This document shows positions 50,895-61,291 of a stretch of 64,000 nucleotides of DNA, in pieces. The stretch is from Plectosphaerella cucumerina. Its lineage: Eukaryota > Ascomycota > Sordariomycetes > Glomerellales > Plectosphaerellaceae. Location of the stretch: positions 5,270,001 through 5,334,000 of the forward strand of contig JAGPXD010000002.1 in the NCBI GenBank assembly GCA_020746995.1, written 5' to 3'. Numbering within the stretch: position 1 is the first letter of the stretch; the number at the start of each line of letters is the position of its first letter. Position numbers and translations under genes: made by a program. A model generated the notes under the pieces. The model was not told where the DNA came from and made no database searches. It saw nothing but the letters and a program-made list of their open reading frames with translations.

Positions 50895-52924
50895 GGTGAT
50901 GGTCTCGACGCCGCTTGGCTCTCGCTTCGGATGCTCAGAGCTCTATGATGCCATTCCAAGGCCCTGCAGCCTCCGCGCGGCCGCTCTTCGGAGGTTGTTG
51001 TGCAGTCGCGGGGGGTAAATGGTGTGGGAGGTCGATGGGCGGTTGAGGTTCACGATGGAAGGGAAGGTGCGTGGCGGTTGTTGGGACGGCTGCCACTCGC
51101 CATGTGACGCCATTGAATTCTGGTAGCCAACCCCGGCCTGGTTTCTTGCGGGGCCCGGCCACCAGTCTCGGGCGCTAACCGCAGTGAACCCAGTTGAGCG
51201 GTACGGCGTCCAGGCACAGCCGGAGACCCCTAAGTTTCCCCAGCCTCCGCCGGGCCCCATCTGAACTTCAGTGGGTGCCAAACTCGACAACACCTTTCCA
51301 GTTGGCGGACGACAAAACAGATGGTTGGCCTGTGAGACTTGCTCAGATCCCACGACATGCTCAAATCATCAGTGCTGGTGAACTGTCTTGATTTCTTACT
51401 CTTAGCAACCCAACACAGCTTGAGGTTCTTATCTCAACGACCGCCCGCTACCGAGACACTGTGATTTCATGCAAAAGGACCAGATCTTTCCATCAACCCA
51501 GCACGCAAAGAGAGTTACCCCCTTTCCCCTTGACCAGCCTGATAATGATGGTACATAGGTTAAACAACTCAAGCGGTCAGCCCAGCTTGACTTCACTCCA
51601 CTTTACGTCCCGATAAGCTGCCTGGACGTGGAACACCTTTCACATAGCGACCCGCTCCCACAGCGCCGTTCTTCCCCAGATGTAACTCAGCGCCACATAT
51701 TCGCTCGGTTTTCCGTCCGTCATGGGGAGCGCCTTGTGCTGCATGTCGTCCGCATCAACGACGCCAAAGTACGTCCACTCCACCAGACGTTGAAATCAGA
51801 CGCGTCGCCGTGCTTCCCTTGACACCGGGGACCGTGGTATCTGATGCAGGCATCGGCTCAGCCTTTCACCAGGTCGTGTGTCTCTGTCAGGCTGGAGCTG
51901 TCTAAAGTTGACGGCTGGGCCCTCTGTGTTGACTCGACGAAGAGGAGGTAGATCCCCTGCATGTCTGCCAGCCTCATGGGATGTGACTGACCCGACAGGC
52001 GCTGTGCCATGCCGCAGTTTGAAGCTCCCGCAGGTTGCCGGCCGACGCGACGCTGCAACATAGACATAGATACCGAAAAGTGAGGATCGACGCATACAGG
52101 CAGCTCGATCCCAATTGAGGGCGAACATTCGGGTGAGCAACGAATAGGTTGAAGAAGCTTGTCGTATTTGATGCCTACATTTGCTTATCTCAGAGATTTA
52201 CTTACGTAGCCCGAGACTTCAAGGGGCAAGGCCCATGACCACATGGAGGTTCCCGTTGTCGGTACAATGGAATGGAAGAATCGAGACGGTCTCCTGTGAT
52301 GGTGTGGACGGCCGGTGTGGCCTGCACCCTGGCGAATCCTCACCGAGAGAGTTGTCGGGGGCGCCGGAAGATCTCCCGACTGGTGGCCCAAGTCGGGCCT
52401 GAGGCGCTTCAACGTGGACGAGATGCAGCCATCAGCTGGCACGACAGGCAGCCGATGGGGTTGCTGTCAATCGCAGACCTCAAGACCAGTCGAGAAGAAG
52501 ACGGCGATGTGCTGACCATGAAGGTTGTCGTCGGACTTGATTGGAACGGGCTTATCGTTATCGCGCGAGCGGGCACCCGTTGTGGCGGCACAACCCCGTT
52601 TGCTGGGGGAAGTCGCAGGCTGTGATTGGTCGTAGCTGCCGTGGATGACCTGCACAGCTAGTGCCGCCCTGAGTCGGGTGCGTCAGTGCAGGGTCATGAA
52701 TGGAACCGCCCGCAATCGCTTCGTGCTGGGCTAGACTGGACTTGCACCATACACCTTCCGAACGACCACCCCGCCAGCATAGACACCCAAAGTCCTCAAG
52801 GCTCACCATATAGCTCAACCAACAAGGCCGACACAGGTCACGCCTCTCATGTTCCCGCAGGGCGTCTGAACCTGCGGAATACTCCATCACTATCCACGAC
52901 CTCCCCGCGTCCTCAAGCATAGCC
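50895..52924. other. Divergent intergenic region STB6-like / RMD5
   Basis: 2 kb between divergent genes. No transposon ends, RNA genes or coding exons could be supported. Confidence 0.5.
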
Positions 52925-54280
52925 ATGGCCGAAGCGAACCCCATGATGGCCCTCCAGGCCGAGCTCGCCCGCTTCCAGAGGGCGTCTCTCCACTCGGCGG
53001 TTCGAGACGCAGACAAGATCCTGGAGATGCTCGTTGAAGCACGGGAGCAGGTCGCCAACTGTACGATCCCGTCTCCGACCCCCTCCGACCGCTCGTGTGC
53101 TCACACAAGGACCCCGAACGACAGCTTCTGACCCGCACCGCGCCAGCCTGATCATGACGAAGCTTCAGAATCCCGTAACGACCGGGTTTGACGACATCAA
53201 CGCCGATTTGAAGGAGATTTCAAAGGCTCAAAAGGTGTATGGCAAGGCGCTCGACAAGGCAGGTTCGCCCCCTCCTCCCCCGACGAACTTGACGACTGAT
53301 AGATGGCGTAGAACTTCCCATCCAGAGCCCTTCCGACCGAGTATGACGCCATGGCGTCGCATCCGAACCTCATCAACAGAGCTATTGCTATGCACATGCT
53401 ACGCGAAGGCCAGTTCGGCGTGGCCTCGACCTTCCTCCGAGAAACCCATGAAAACCCAACACCCCAGACTCCGACCGGCCTCTCCGCGGGGGCTCCCGAC
53501 ATCAACTCGCTACATTCCCAGGAGCTGCAGACCAACTTTGCGAGCATGTACAGCATCCTTCACGAGCTCAAGAGCAAGAACCTCGTTCCCGCCATCCAGT
53601 GGGCCCATCAGAACAGCAGGGAGCTTGAAGCACGCGGCTCCAACCTCGAGTTCGAGCTTACGAAGCTCCAGTTCATCTGGCTATTCCAGGGCCCCGAAGT
53701 CAACGGCCTCCCCGACGATCAGAACAACGGCAGGCAAGGGGCAACAGCCTACGCGCGGGTACACTTCCCCCGCTTCCAGAGGAGGCATCGTCCGGACATC
53801 CAGCGGCTCTCGTGCGCGCTTCTGTTCGCGCCTAACCTTCCCGACTCGCCGTACGCACACCTCTTCGCGCCACACGCCACTGTCTTTGAGGACGTTGCCA
53901 CCTCCTTTACGCGCGAGTTCTGCTCCCTGCTCGGTCTCTCCGCCGAGTCGCCGCTCTACCTCGCCGCCACGGCCGGCGCCATCGCTCTTCCGCAGCTGCT
54001 CAAGTACACCTCCTATATGAAGGCTAAGCGCACTGAGTGGACCACCGAGAACGAGCTCGCCTTCGAGACGCCCCTACCAAAGTCCATGATCTATCACCCC
54101 ATCTTCGTCTGCCCTGTCTCGAAGGAACAGACAACCGACGAGAACCCCCCAGTCATGCTCCCCTGTGGCCATGTCATTTGTAAGGAGAGCTTACATCGCC
54201 TGGCAAAGGGTCAACGGTACAAATGTCCTTACTGTCCCACGGAGGGCCAGCTCATCGACGCCCGCCAGATTGCACTCTAG
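52925..54280 (+). CDS. RMD5: GID/CTLH E3 ubiquitin ligase RING subunit Rmd5 (Gid2)
   Basis: Exons 52925-53060, 53125-53258 and 53312-54280, 412 aa (yeast Rmd5 421, human RMND5A 391). The GID/CTLH complex ubiquitinates gluconeogenic enzymes and other N-degron substrates; Rmd5 and Gid9 form its catalytic RING pair. The LisH-CTLH region begins at about 107 (HPNLINRAIAMHMLREGQFGVASTF) and the CRA segment follows (YAHLFAPHATVFEDVA). The C-terminal RING-like module is CPVSKEQTTDENPPVMLPCGH...KCPYCPTEG (357-403), lacking the second zinc Cys as in other Rmd5 proteins. Intron 1 has donor GTACGA. Intron 2 can only be joined in frame with a GC donor (AAG|GCAGGT), giving ALDKNFPSRALPTEYDA; this is a GC-AG intron. 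The start follows a short leader with no earlier in-frame Met. Confidence 0.92.
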
Positions 54281-54833
54281 CCGGGCAACCTGGCCACAGT
54301 CAAGCCCCCCAAGGAGCAAATCAAGGTGGGAAAAAAGGGGCTGCCTAGCTACTCGACGGTGCGTTACGGGAGAGTCCTCTATACGTCCCTCGCTCAGGTA
54401 GGCAACAGCCGGCGGTGATGACTTGTCATGGAGTTTGCGGGAGGATGGGCATTGTGATTATCTGACACACGATCAAGCGGCGTTTATTGATTTTTGGGCT
54501 GGGCCCAGGCTTGGGGGTCCTTTGGTTTCAACGGTCATCATGGGTCATGGGCGTTAGGTTAGGATCGGACACTATTGATGCCAGCGAGCAGCATTTTGCC
54601 CAGACAGTGAATAAGCGAGAATCTCTACATCCGAAGAAGCAGTATTACTTTTGAGTTCTGTGAGACGGCGATGGGAAGGCCTGGAATCTTGAAACATATT
54701 AGTACTGAATGATCCGGACTGTGTTTCTCACAGCTAGCAAGGCTTCACAGCCACTACCTGTAGGCTCAACACCACCACTACCACCACCACTATCCCCAAC
54801 ACATCTTCACCGCCTCCTGATCTCTATCCCAGC
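54281..54833. other. Intergenic region RMD5 / 5S rRNA
   Basis: 553 bp with the RMD5 3-prime region and a CCA/ACC-rich microsatellite-like stretch (54768-54798). No gene seen. Confidence 0.5.
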
Positions 54834-54952
54834 ACATACGACCATACCCACTGGAAAATACGGGATCCCGTCCGCTCTCCCTTAGTCAAACCAGTGAGGG
54901 CTGGATCAGTAGTTGGGTCGGTGACGACCAGCGAATACCCGGTGTTGTATGT
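54834..54952 (+). rRNA. 5S ribosomal RNA
   Basis: A 119-nt segment starting ACATACGACC and ending GTTGTATGT, whose ends pair to form helix I. Internal sequences match ascomycete 5S rRNA: CCCGTCCGCTCTCCC, AGTTGGGT and ACCAGCGAATACC, the last two forming the internal control region read by TFIIIA. The element GGTCG...CGACC replaces the usual GGTGG...CCACC, a paired change that keeps the stem. Dispersed single 5S genes are normal in filamentous ascomycetes such as Neurospora. A T-run follows directly. Its helix II (CCCACTGG/CCAGTGAGGG) also pairs, so the gene looks functional rather than a 5S pseudogene. Confidence 0.94.
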
Positions 54953-54960
54953 TTTGTTTT
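54951..54960 (+). terminator. RNA polymerase III terminator of the 5S gene
   Basis: Two T4 runs (gttttgtttt) immediately after the 5S rRNA end, the usual polymerase III stop signal. Confidence 0.8.
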
Positions 54961-55022
54961 GGAGTTGAGGCCTATGTCCAAAATTTGCTTTTTTTCTCTC
55001 TCCTGGCCGTCCGGCTTCGAAA

Positions 55023-56792
55023 TCAACCACGTAAAGGGACCTGCTGGCGGGCACAATAGGGTAGGGCTTGTTCTTCCTTGTCGCACCAACGTGACTGCTC
55101 GAGCTCTTCTGCAGCACGCAATTCATACTCCAACTGCCTTGCCGACTCCTCGTGCATCCCCCGGCGGAGCAAGCTTAGCTCAACCCTCTTCTTCCCTAAT
55201 TCCGTGAGCTGGTCGTCCGGGCCCAGGCTCACAGGCTTCAGTAGTAGTCGTAGTGGCTCATTGTAGACCTGCACCCTCCGCGCCCTGTGATCGGGGTGTG
55301 AGCCGAGCGCAGCCACGAAGACCTCATTAATCTCTCCGCGCAGAGCGATGGCGAGCGTCGCCGTCGCCGTAGTCGTCACGCTGATTTGCACGCAGTCACC
55401 GTCCGAGGGCCGCGTATTCCTGACGACCATGCTGTCGATATCCCCGCCCCTTGACCTCGTCCAAAGCTCGAGCTTGCGCAACGTCGGCATCGCCGTTAGG
55501 CTGAGTCGCGCCACACGGTGCAGTAATCTCCGCCGACGTACAGAATCAGTGCCAGGGTTTAAAGTGCTGGACGTCATGGTCAAGCGTTCGATATGCTTGA
55601 GCTGAGCGTCTGTCGAATGTTGGAGGGCTCGCTCGAACGCCGCGAGCAGGTCTTCGGCGTCAATAAGGAAGGATATATCTAGGATAGTTAGCTCTGTGAA
55701 GATTGTGCGATGCACAAGCTCGTCTGCAAGCCGATCCCATGGATTATCTGTTGGTCGCAAAGGGTGCCAGTAGTGTTGATCGGAGGTATCAAACTGCCCG
55801 GTGGGCCGTCGCATCATGTTATTGGTATCGTAGACAATGTTCAACTTGTTCAGGCGGTTCGGCAACGCAGAAACAACTTCAAGATACCCTAGCTGGTAGC
55901 TCTCCTGCTCCCTGTATGACTGATGCTGCCACATCTCGTGCCGGAGACTCTGGAGGCTCGGTAGACCATCCGTGATGAGTGTTTTGAGGACATCGGTCGA
56001 CAGGTGTCTATAGTAGTGTCTCCTGATGGTGAGGGAACCAATGCAAGGGGCTCTGGCAAAGCAAGGCGCGGTCTCCGTTGGAATCTCGTCCAACGCGGGA
56101 TCCCCCCAGTGCATGAGATCATGCACCCAGGGCCGGCGATGATAACCCAGGGTAGATAGAATCCTTTGCTTCTCTACCACAAAAGGCCTCTTCCTCTTCC
56201 CTTCTGCGTTATTCAATCGCATCCATGCCGGGCAACGATAAGCTGAAGGTAGGTCTGCTTGTTGATGGGCGTCCCTGTAGAACTCATAGGGCGCACCAAG
56301 ATAGTACCCAGGCGCGAAACGGGCGTCTCGGATGCCGTGCAATCCATCGCTGGGAGAATATGCGCCTAGATCGAGCTCTATAAGCCGCATGGGCTGACCG
56401 TTGTTCAGTAGCTCCCATCCGGACATGATGCGCATGAACTTCTTGAGAGCCAGGATGAACATGAAGTCATTGTTCCGGGCCGTGCTGGCGTTCTCGGTCT
56501 TCTGGCAAACGGTGCAGTCGTACTCCGGTAGGCGAATGCGGAGGATGATGCGCTCGACGAACAGCTGACGAGCTTTGTTACGGCCAACATACTCTTCAAA
56601 TGTGTCAAGGCGGTCTTGATCAAGGACGAGCAGGCGAAAGTTTTCGTGCTGGAATTCGTGGTGCCACTCGGCGCAAACGAGGGGCAAGCTGGTCAAAGGG
56701 GGCTGGATTGTGTCTTCTGGCGAGTACTGGCCGCGCTTTAGGTAGTGGAAGATCATGAGCCGGAGCTCAGTAGGGAGGACGGCCCAGCTCAT
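55023..56792 (-). CDS. F-box-like protein of the DUF6546 type
   Basis: 589 aa from Met at 56792 (MSWAVLPTELRLMIFHYL); an upstream in-frame Met at 56873 would add 27 residues but starting there would precede the F-box by an unconserved stretch. The F-box-like opening LPTELRLMIFHYL is at residues 6-18. It is followed by LRIRLPEYDCTVCQK and LIELDLGAYSPSD, and near the C-terminus LLLKPVSLGPDD, the order seen in the large fungal F-box-like/DUF6546 family of Sordariomycetes. F-box proteins recruit substrates to SCF ubiquitin ligases; the substrate here is unknown. Such families are expanded and variable in plant-associated ascomycetes. Its stop lies 70 bp from the 5S gene, transcribed towards it. 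Confidence 0.8.
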   Translation of the reverse strand: MSWAVLPTELRLMIFHYLKRGQYSPEDTIQPPLTSLPLVCAEWHHEFQHENFRLLVLDQDRLDTFEEYVGRNKARQLFVERIILRIRLPEYDCTVCQKTENASTARNNDFMFILALKKFMRIMSGWELLNNGQPMRLIELDLGAYSPSDGLHGIRDARFAPGYYLGAPYEFYRDAHQQADLPSAYRCPAWMRLNNAEGKRKRPFVVEKQRILSTLGYHRRPWVHDLMHWGDPALDEIPTETAPCFARAPCIGSLTIRRHYYRHLSTDVLKTLITDGLPSLQSLRHEMWQHQSYREQESYQLGYLEVVSALPNRLNKLNIVYDTNNMMRRPTGQFDTSDQHYWHPLRPTDNPWDRLADELVHRTIFTELTILDISFLIDAEDLLAAFERALQHSTDAQLKHIERLTMTSSTLNPGTDSVRRRRLLHRVARLSLTAMPTLRKLELWTRSRGGDIDSMVVRNTRPSDGDCVQISVTTTATATLAIALRGEINEVFVAALGSHPDHRARRVQVYNEPLRLLLKPVSLGPDDQLTELGKKRVELSLLRRGMHEESARQLEYELRAAEELEQSRWCDKEEQALPYCARQQVPLRG

Positions 56793-57669
56793 GATGGCGG
56801 GTGGTGAGGGCTGCGAGGGATGATGATTGCTTGATGGGTAGGCCCTACCGAATTCATCTTGGGGGCAAGGCATTTAAATGAACCCGATGACTCACACGCC
56901 ATGGTGAAAATTCATGTTTCGTGGCTTGCGCCATGGGTATCTAGGTAATGAATTCGCTTTCGTGGATACCGTGCGAGACAAGAACCCGTGATGGACGTGT
57001 CGTGGTCGCGTACAGTTCACCCCCTGAATGATTGTCCGGAGCTATATCGGAGCATACAGACCACACGGCTCCGGGACCCTTAACAGCTAACCGCGAGACC
57101 CTGCCTAGTAGATGTTATCGCAGGTGACATTAGCGACACCTAGTACATCTAGACCCTAGTAAATAGCTAGCTTTTCGTTGTACCTGTATAGGTTGAAAAA
57201 GCAATTCACAGCGACGCCCGATTCGCTCACATCCAACGCTCAGATCTCCTGGAAGTAGAGCCGAACAATCATTCAGGGGGTGAACTGTATAGTCAGTGGA
57301 TGAGTGGGGGCGGGGCCGATAAAACACCCTAATAAGATGTACTTTGAATGTGTCTACATACTACCGGCTCTCGGCATTCCATCATTCTTTCACTACGCAG
57401 TGCTCGGCCGTGCAGCGACATCGCTCTGTGAACAAGGCCTGGCGAGGTGAGACAGCCATCACATACGGCTTGTGGCCATGTTGGCGAGGGGTGGTTAGTG
57501 ATTGACGGGATGCTGTTACTAGAAAGCGGGAAGCAGGATGTTGTTGGAATTAGGTACTGATCGGCCCACGAGGTTCTGTGCCAGTGGTGGTCTGGGTCAT
57601 CTGCCGTAGTACTTCGTTTGTTCCAGAATTCGCAAATCGAACGAACAGGATGAACTCGATTGTGAGGGG
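56793..57669. other. Intergenic region with a MITE, F-box to NLR
   Basis: 877 bp between the start of the F-box gene and the stop of the NLR gene, both on the minus strand. It is AT-richer than the surrounding DNA and contains the inverted-repeat element at 57013-57287. No coding sequence seen. Confidence 0.6.
57013..57287. mobile_element. MITE with TA target-site duplication (Tc1/mariner-pogo type)
   Basis: A 275-bp element bounded by 28-bp terminal inverted repeats, left 57013-57040 and right 57260-57287, differing at two positions; both begin CAGTTCACCCCCTGAATGAT read inward. The dinucleotide TA flanks both ends (57011-57012 and 57288-57289), the target duplication of Tc1/mariner-pogo elements. 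No ORF for a transposase is present, so it is a non-autonomous miniature element. It lies 220 bp upstream of the F-box start and 382 bp downstream of the NLR stop. Confidence 0.85.
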
Positions 57670-60600
57670 TTAGAAACTTGGCCTGAGTTTCTCTAGGAGG
57701 TAAGTCTGGCCCCTTCTTACTTGGTACGAAAACCGCCCCCGAAATGATTTTCCTTTGCCTAGTAATGAGAGGAGTTGCTCTCCTCGCTGCTTGATCGCAG
57801 CCGACTCTTCGTCCGTCAGTCGCTCCTCCAGACCCAATAAACTGTAGCTGCCTGTCTCGTCTGTTTCCTTGGCAATGAACGTGGCGTAAATTTGCTCGTG
57901 AGACGTGCGCGAATGCTTGATGGCTTTCCACTGCCCTTTGACATTCCGTTCTTCTGTGGTCCACTCCACAGAACATTGGGTATCAGCCCCTGCCCTGATC
58001 AGGAGTTCCAGGATAGTTGCCATCTCTGACAGCTCAACGTAGGACATTCTCGCTCGGCGCGCATTGTTCAGGGCAGTCTGCCAGGTTGTCATGCCCTGAA
58101 AGGCTTCGTTGGGATTCGCCCCGTGCTCAAGGAGTGCTTTGACGACCTTGGATGGTCTTCGCTGGGGCAGCATCCACCAAATCGGCTCGGCGCCGCCACA
58201 AGCTGAGCTCAAGAGTGGGCGCTCTTGGCTTTTGCGCTCGATTCTCTCTCCCTTGGCCAACTTGCGTATGACGTACTGGCATAAGTCGTGCTGCACGGCA
58301 AATGACAGGAAGCTAGAGCAGATCAGGCCTGATTTAGCCCATTCCGACCGGTGTCCATATCCGTAATGTTCGTAATAGTGATAGTCAATGGGAAAGCCCC
58401 CTGTCCAATGTGCTGGCCAGCTACCAGGCTCTGCGCTTTTGACGGATTTTCTCTTCATTTCCTCATTCTCATCCTTGCGCAAGGAATGTATTGTTTGCAT
58501 TGCCTCGTTGAGTGAGTCGAGCAAAGCCTCGACTGTCTCCGGATCATTTGCTTCGGCATCTCGACCAATTCGCATACAACGCTCGATGCTGTCCCATAAA
58601 GGATCTGGCGACCTCATATCAAACCGGATGTTGGGTATGTAGTGGGGCTCATAGGTCCTCATTTTGATCGTACTGAGAACACATTTCAGTAGATTTGTCT
58701 GGACGCGTGTTTCTGATGTTGCCAGAGACTTCGCAATGTACTCCCGGGTGTCCTTTTGGTGCAAGAAAATACCAACGTCTTTGTGCAGATAGTGCACCTC
58801 TGCAACGGGCCCTGAGCTCTCCGCAGGATTTCTGCTTTCGAGCAGACCAGCGCAAGAGCGTCGAATGATGTTTGTGGCCATCTCCTCTCGCAAGGTACGT
58901 TCCGAAACGTCCATGACTTGCACTGCCAAGTCTAGAGCGTTTGATATGTCTTCCTCGAAGAACGAGCATAGGACTGTCGAGATGGGATGTGATAAAGGCT
59001 GTGCTCGTTCGACCCATGGGATCATTTTAGCCCCAAGGCCGTATCCGTACCTCAACGTTTCAACGAGGCCGAGGCCAAGAGCCCGGTATTGTGATGGGAT
59101 ACGTTTGCGCATCATGTGGTCGAAAGTTTTGGCAAGCTCCTCACCGCCGCTCGGAATGTCTTGGGCTACTTGTAGCAAGTTGTGGGCGTTCAAGGCAACG
59201 TCGATCTCTTGGATCATTGTTTGGACGGCAAGGGTCAGCCAAAGAAAGATGCCTTCGGATCTGGCCACGATAGTTTCGATGAGTTCATCGCGCTCCAGTT
59301 CTGTTGTGATCCTCGCCAGGCGGGGTGCACTGTTGAGCTCATCTGTGACGACGATACGTCGGTCTTTCTCGGTAAGCTGATGGAGTCGGATCTTCTTGGA
59401 ATGAATGAATGCCTGCTCGAACGCGTCTTCGGGTCGGCTTGACACGATAATCTTGAGGTTCGGCGATTCGGCCGCTTTGCATAGCAGCTTGGCCAGCTTC
59501 AGCTGTTCGTCGTGTGGTGCATCATACTCGTCAAGTCCGTCGATGATCAGGCCGACCGCCACAGGCATGTCTTCAGTCGTCGCCAGTCTGTCGAATGCGA
59601 ATGTCATGTCCGTCAAAGTTGGAAAGTTATCGTCCCACTTCTTCCCCTTGCCCATATGGCCTGGGAACATGATCTGAGCGAGACTCTCATCTTGGTCGAT
59701 GAGGCTGAAGATGATGGCTCGGAAAAGACCGGGGAGCGACTTGAGGCGATCGTCCCCCGCAGCTTCCGAGTTCCAGAAGTAGAAAGAGGCGAGGCGCAAT
59801 GGTCGTGTGCCTGCCCACTCCTGGAAAAGAGGTCGGGTGCGCGGGTCATCGTCGAGAAAACGCATGAGCGAGCTCTTGCCAGTTCCTGCCCGACCGCTGA
59901 CCCAATACAGCCCTCTGGGAGCAGCCATCCACTCCACCAAAGTCGTATTGGACTGCGGCGTTGTCTGCTGGCCCTCAAAGATCCATTCGAATGTACTGTG
60001 ATGTGCAACTTGGATGGCTCCATGCCGGCGCTGGATGGCGCTGAACCAGATGGTCTCCTTGATCCTTGCCGCCTGCTCTTCGTACGTGTCTCCACTGGCG
60101 TTGACAGGACTCGGAGTCAATCTGCGAAACTGATCCATGATCTCAAGGTGCCGATGACCTCCATCTGCCGACAAGCCTTCGATCTGTGCTCCTATGGCCT
60201 CGGTCTTCTGCAGCTGCTGCTTAGCAAGCCTGACCTGGTCCAAGACCAGCTTCTTGAGCTCGTCGTCAAGGCTGCGGAATGCCAGACTTTGCTCGAGGTG
60301 GTCGAGTTTTCGAACCATGGACACCATCAACTCTGTTTGAAGCTCCGAACGAAGTGCCACCAGCCGGTTCATCTGCGCCTCTGCGTCGAGCCTCATACCG
60401 CGCCAGACGACAGCGATCATGTCGCGATATCGCTTCCAACCGTCCTGGCCCGGATCAAGCTCGCATTGGGCCAGGCGCGCACTGAGTTCCTCTGCGAAGA
60501 CCAGTAGCTCGGCCGCGATAGTCTTGATTCTCTCCTGCGCAGCGACAGTCAGCTAGAGGACCACATCGCCAAAAGGGCCAACCAGCGATGTATTGCAGAA

Positions 60601-60809
60601 ATGCTACTTACCGCCTCTGCCAAGTTAGTCTCGGCGGTTTGCAGCTGCTTGACTCTGTCGCAGTGCGTCTGTAGGCTCTGGGCGACGCGCTTCGCATCTG
60701 CCGTGGAGATGTTTGAACCGCTGGTGCGGACTTCCTTGGTGTCCTTCCATAACTGCAGGGCGAAGCCAATGGTGCTGATGATGCCTGTCGCAAGCGCGAA
60801 TTCCGCCAT
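57670..60809 (-). CDS. NACHT-ankyrin NLR (STAND NTPase)
   Basis: Two exons, 60809-60612 and 60534-57670, 1020 aa. Fungal NLRs detect non-self or stress and may trigger cell death. The N-terminus MAEFALATGIISTIGFALQLW begins a helical module as in fungal STAND N-terminal domains, followed by heptad-rich helices to about 200. The NACHT domain has a P-loop GRAGTGKSS at about 280-288, Walker B LIIDGLDEYD at about 395-404, and a sensor-like IIVSSRPED. A winged-helix-type region follows with VHYLHKDVGIFL, the feature of NACHT proteins with a DUF7791-like segment. The C-terminal quarter has ankyrin-like repeats (VVKALLEHGANPNEAF, TILELLIRAGADTQ). The intron has a GTAAGT donor. There are no premature stops, so it appears intact. 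The effector identity and ligand are unknown. Confidence 0.85.
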
Positions 60810-61291
60810 CGTGAGATGACGGGATATGGTCCCAGGCTCGAGCGCAGCGAGAGTCGACGGGTTGAGAAGAGAGGAGCAGAGAACAGAGCATTTAGAAGAG
60901 GGAGCCTGATGGGGGCACACGTCCATTTCTACTCGACCAGCTGTAGCGACTCGGCCAGCTGCAGCGCACTGGCTGAGGCTGTGCTGTGCGCCCCGATCCC
61001 TTCTGATTGGCAAGGTATCAGAGCTGCGAGCCGAATCCTGCATGATGCAGCTGCAATGCCACGAGCGGATAGGCAAGCCGACCTATCGAAGCCGCTGACA
61101 TGACCTGGGATTCTGGATGGCAGCAAGACATGGTGCCCTACCGCATTTCACGCACCACAGATGGTTGAAGCTGCGATAACAATGGCTAAGACATGAAGAG
61201 CTTCGCTTTGTATGATCTGAACCTTAGAACCTGTTCATGGGACCTACATCTCCTATGAGAAATCCATCTGAGAACTGGATCAACGAGCCCT
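60810..61291. other. Intergenic region NLR / MFS pseudogene
   Basis: 482 bp upstream of the NLR start, downstream of the MFS pseudogene. It should contain the NLR promoter. No gene seen. Confidence 0.5.

Noticed and set aside
53095..53146. Alternative RMD5 intron 1 with donor GTGTGC and acceptor CCAG
   Set aside because: It also keeps frame but has a weaker donor than GTACGA at 53061, and the chosen model gives a family-like NSSDPHRASLIM junction.
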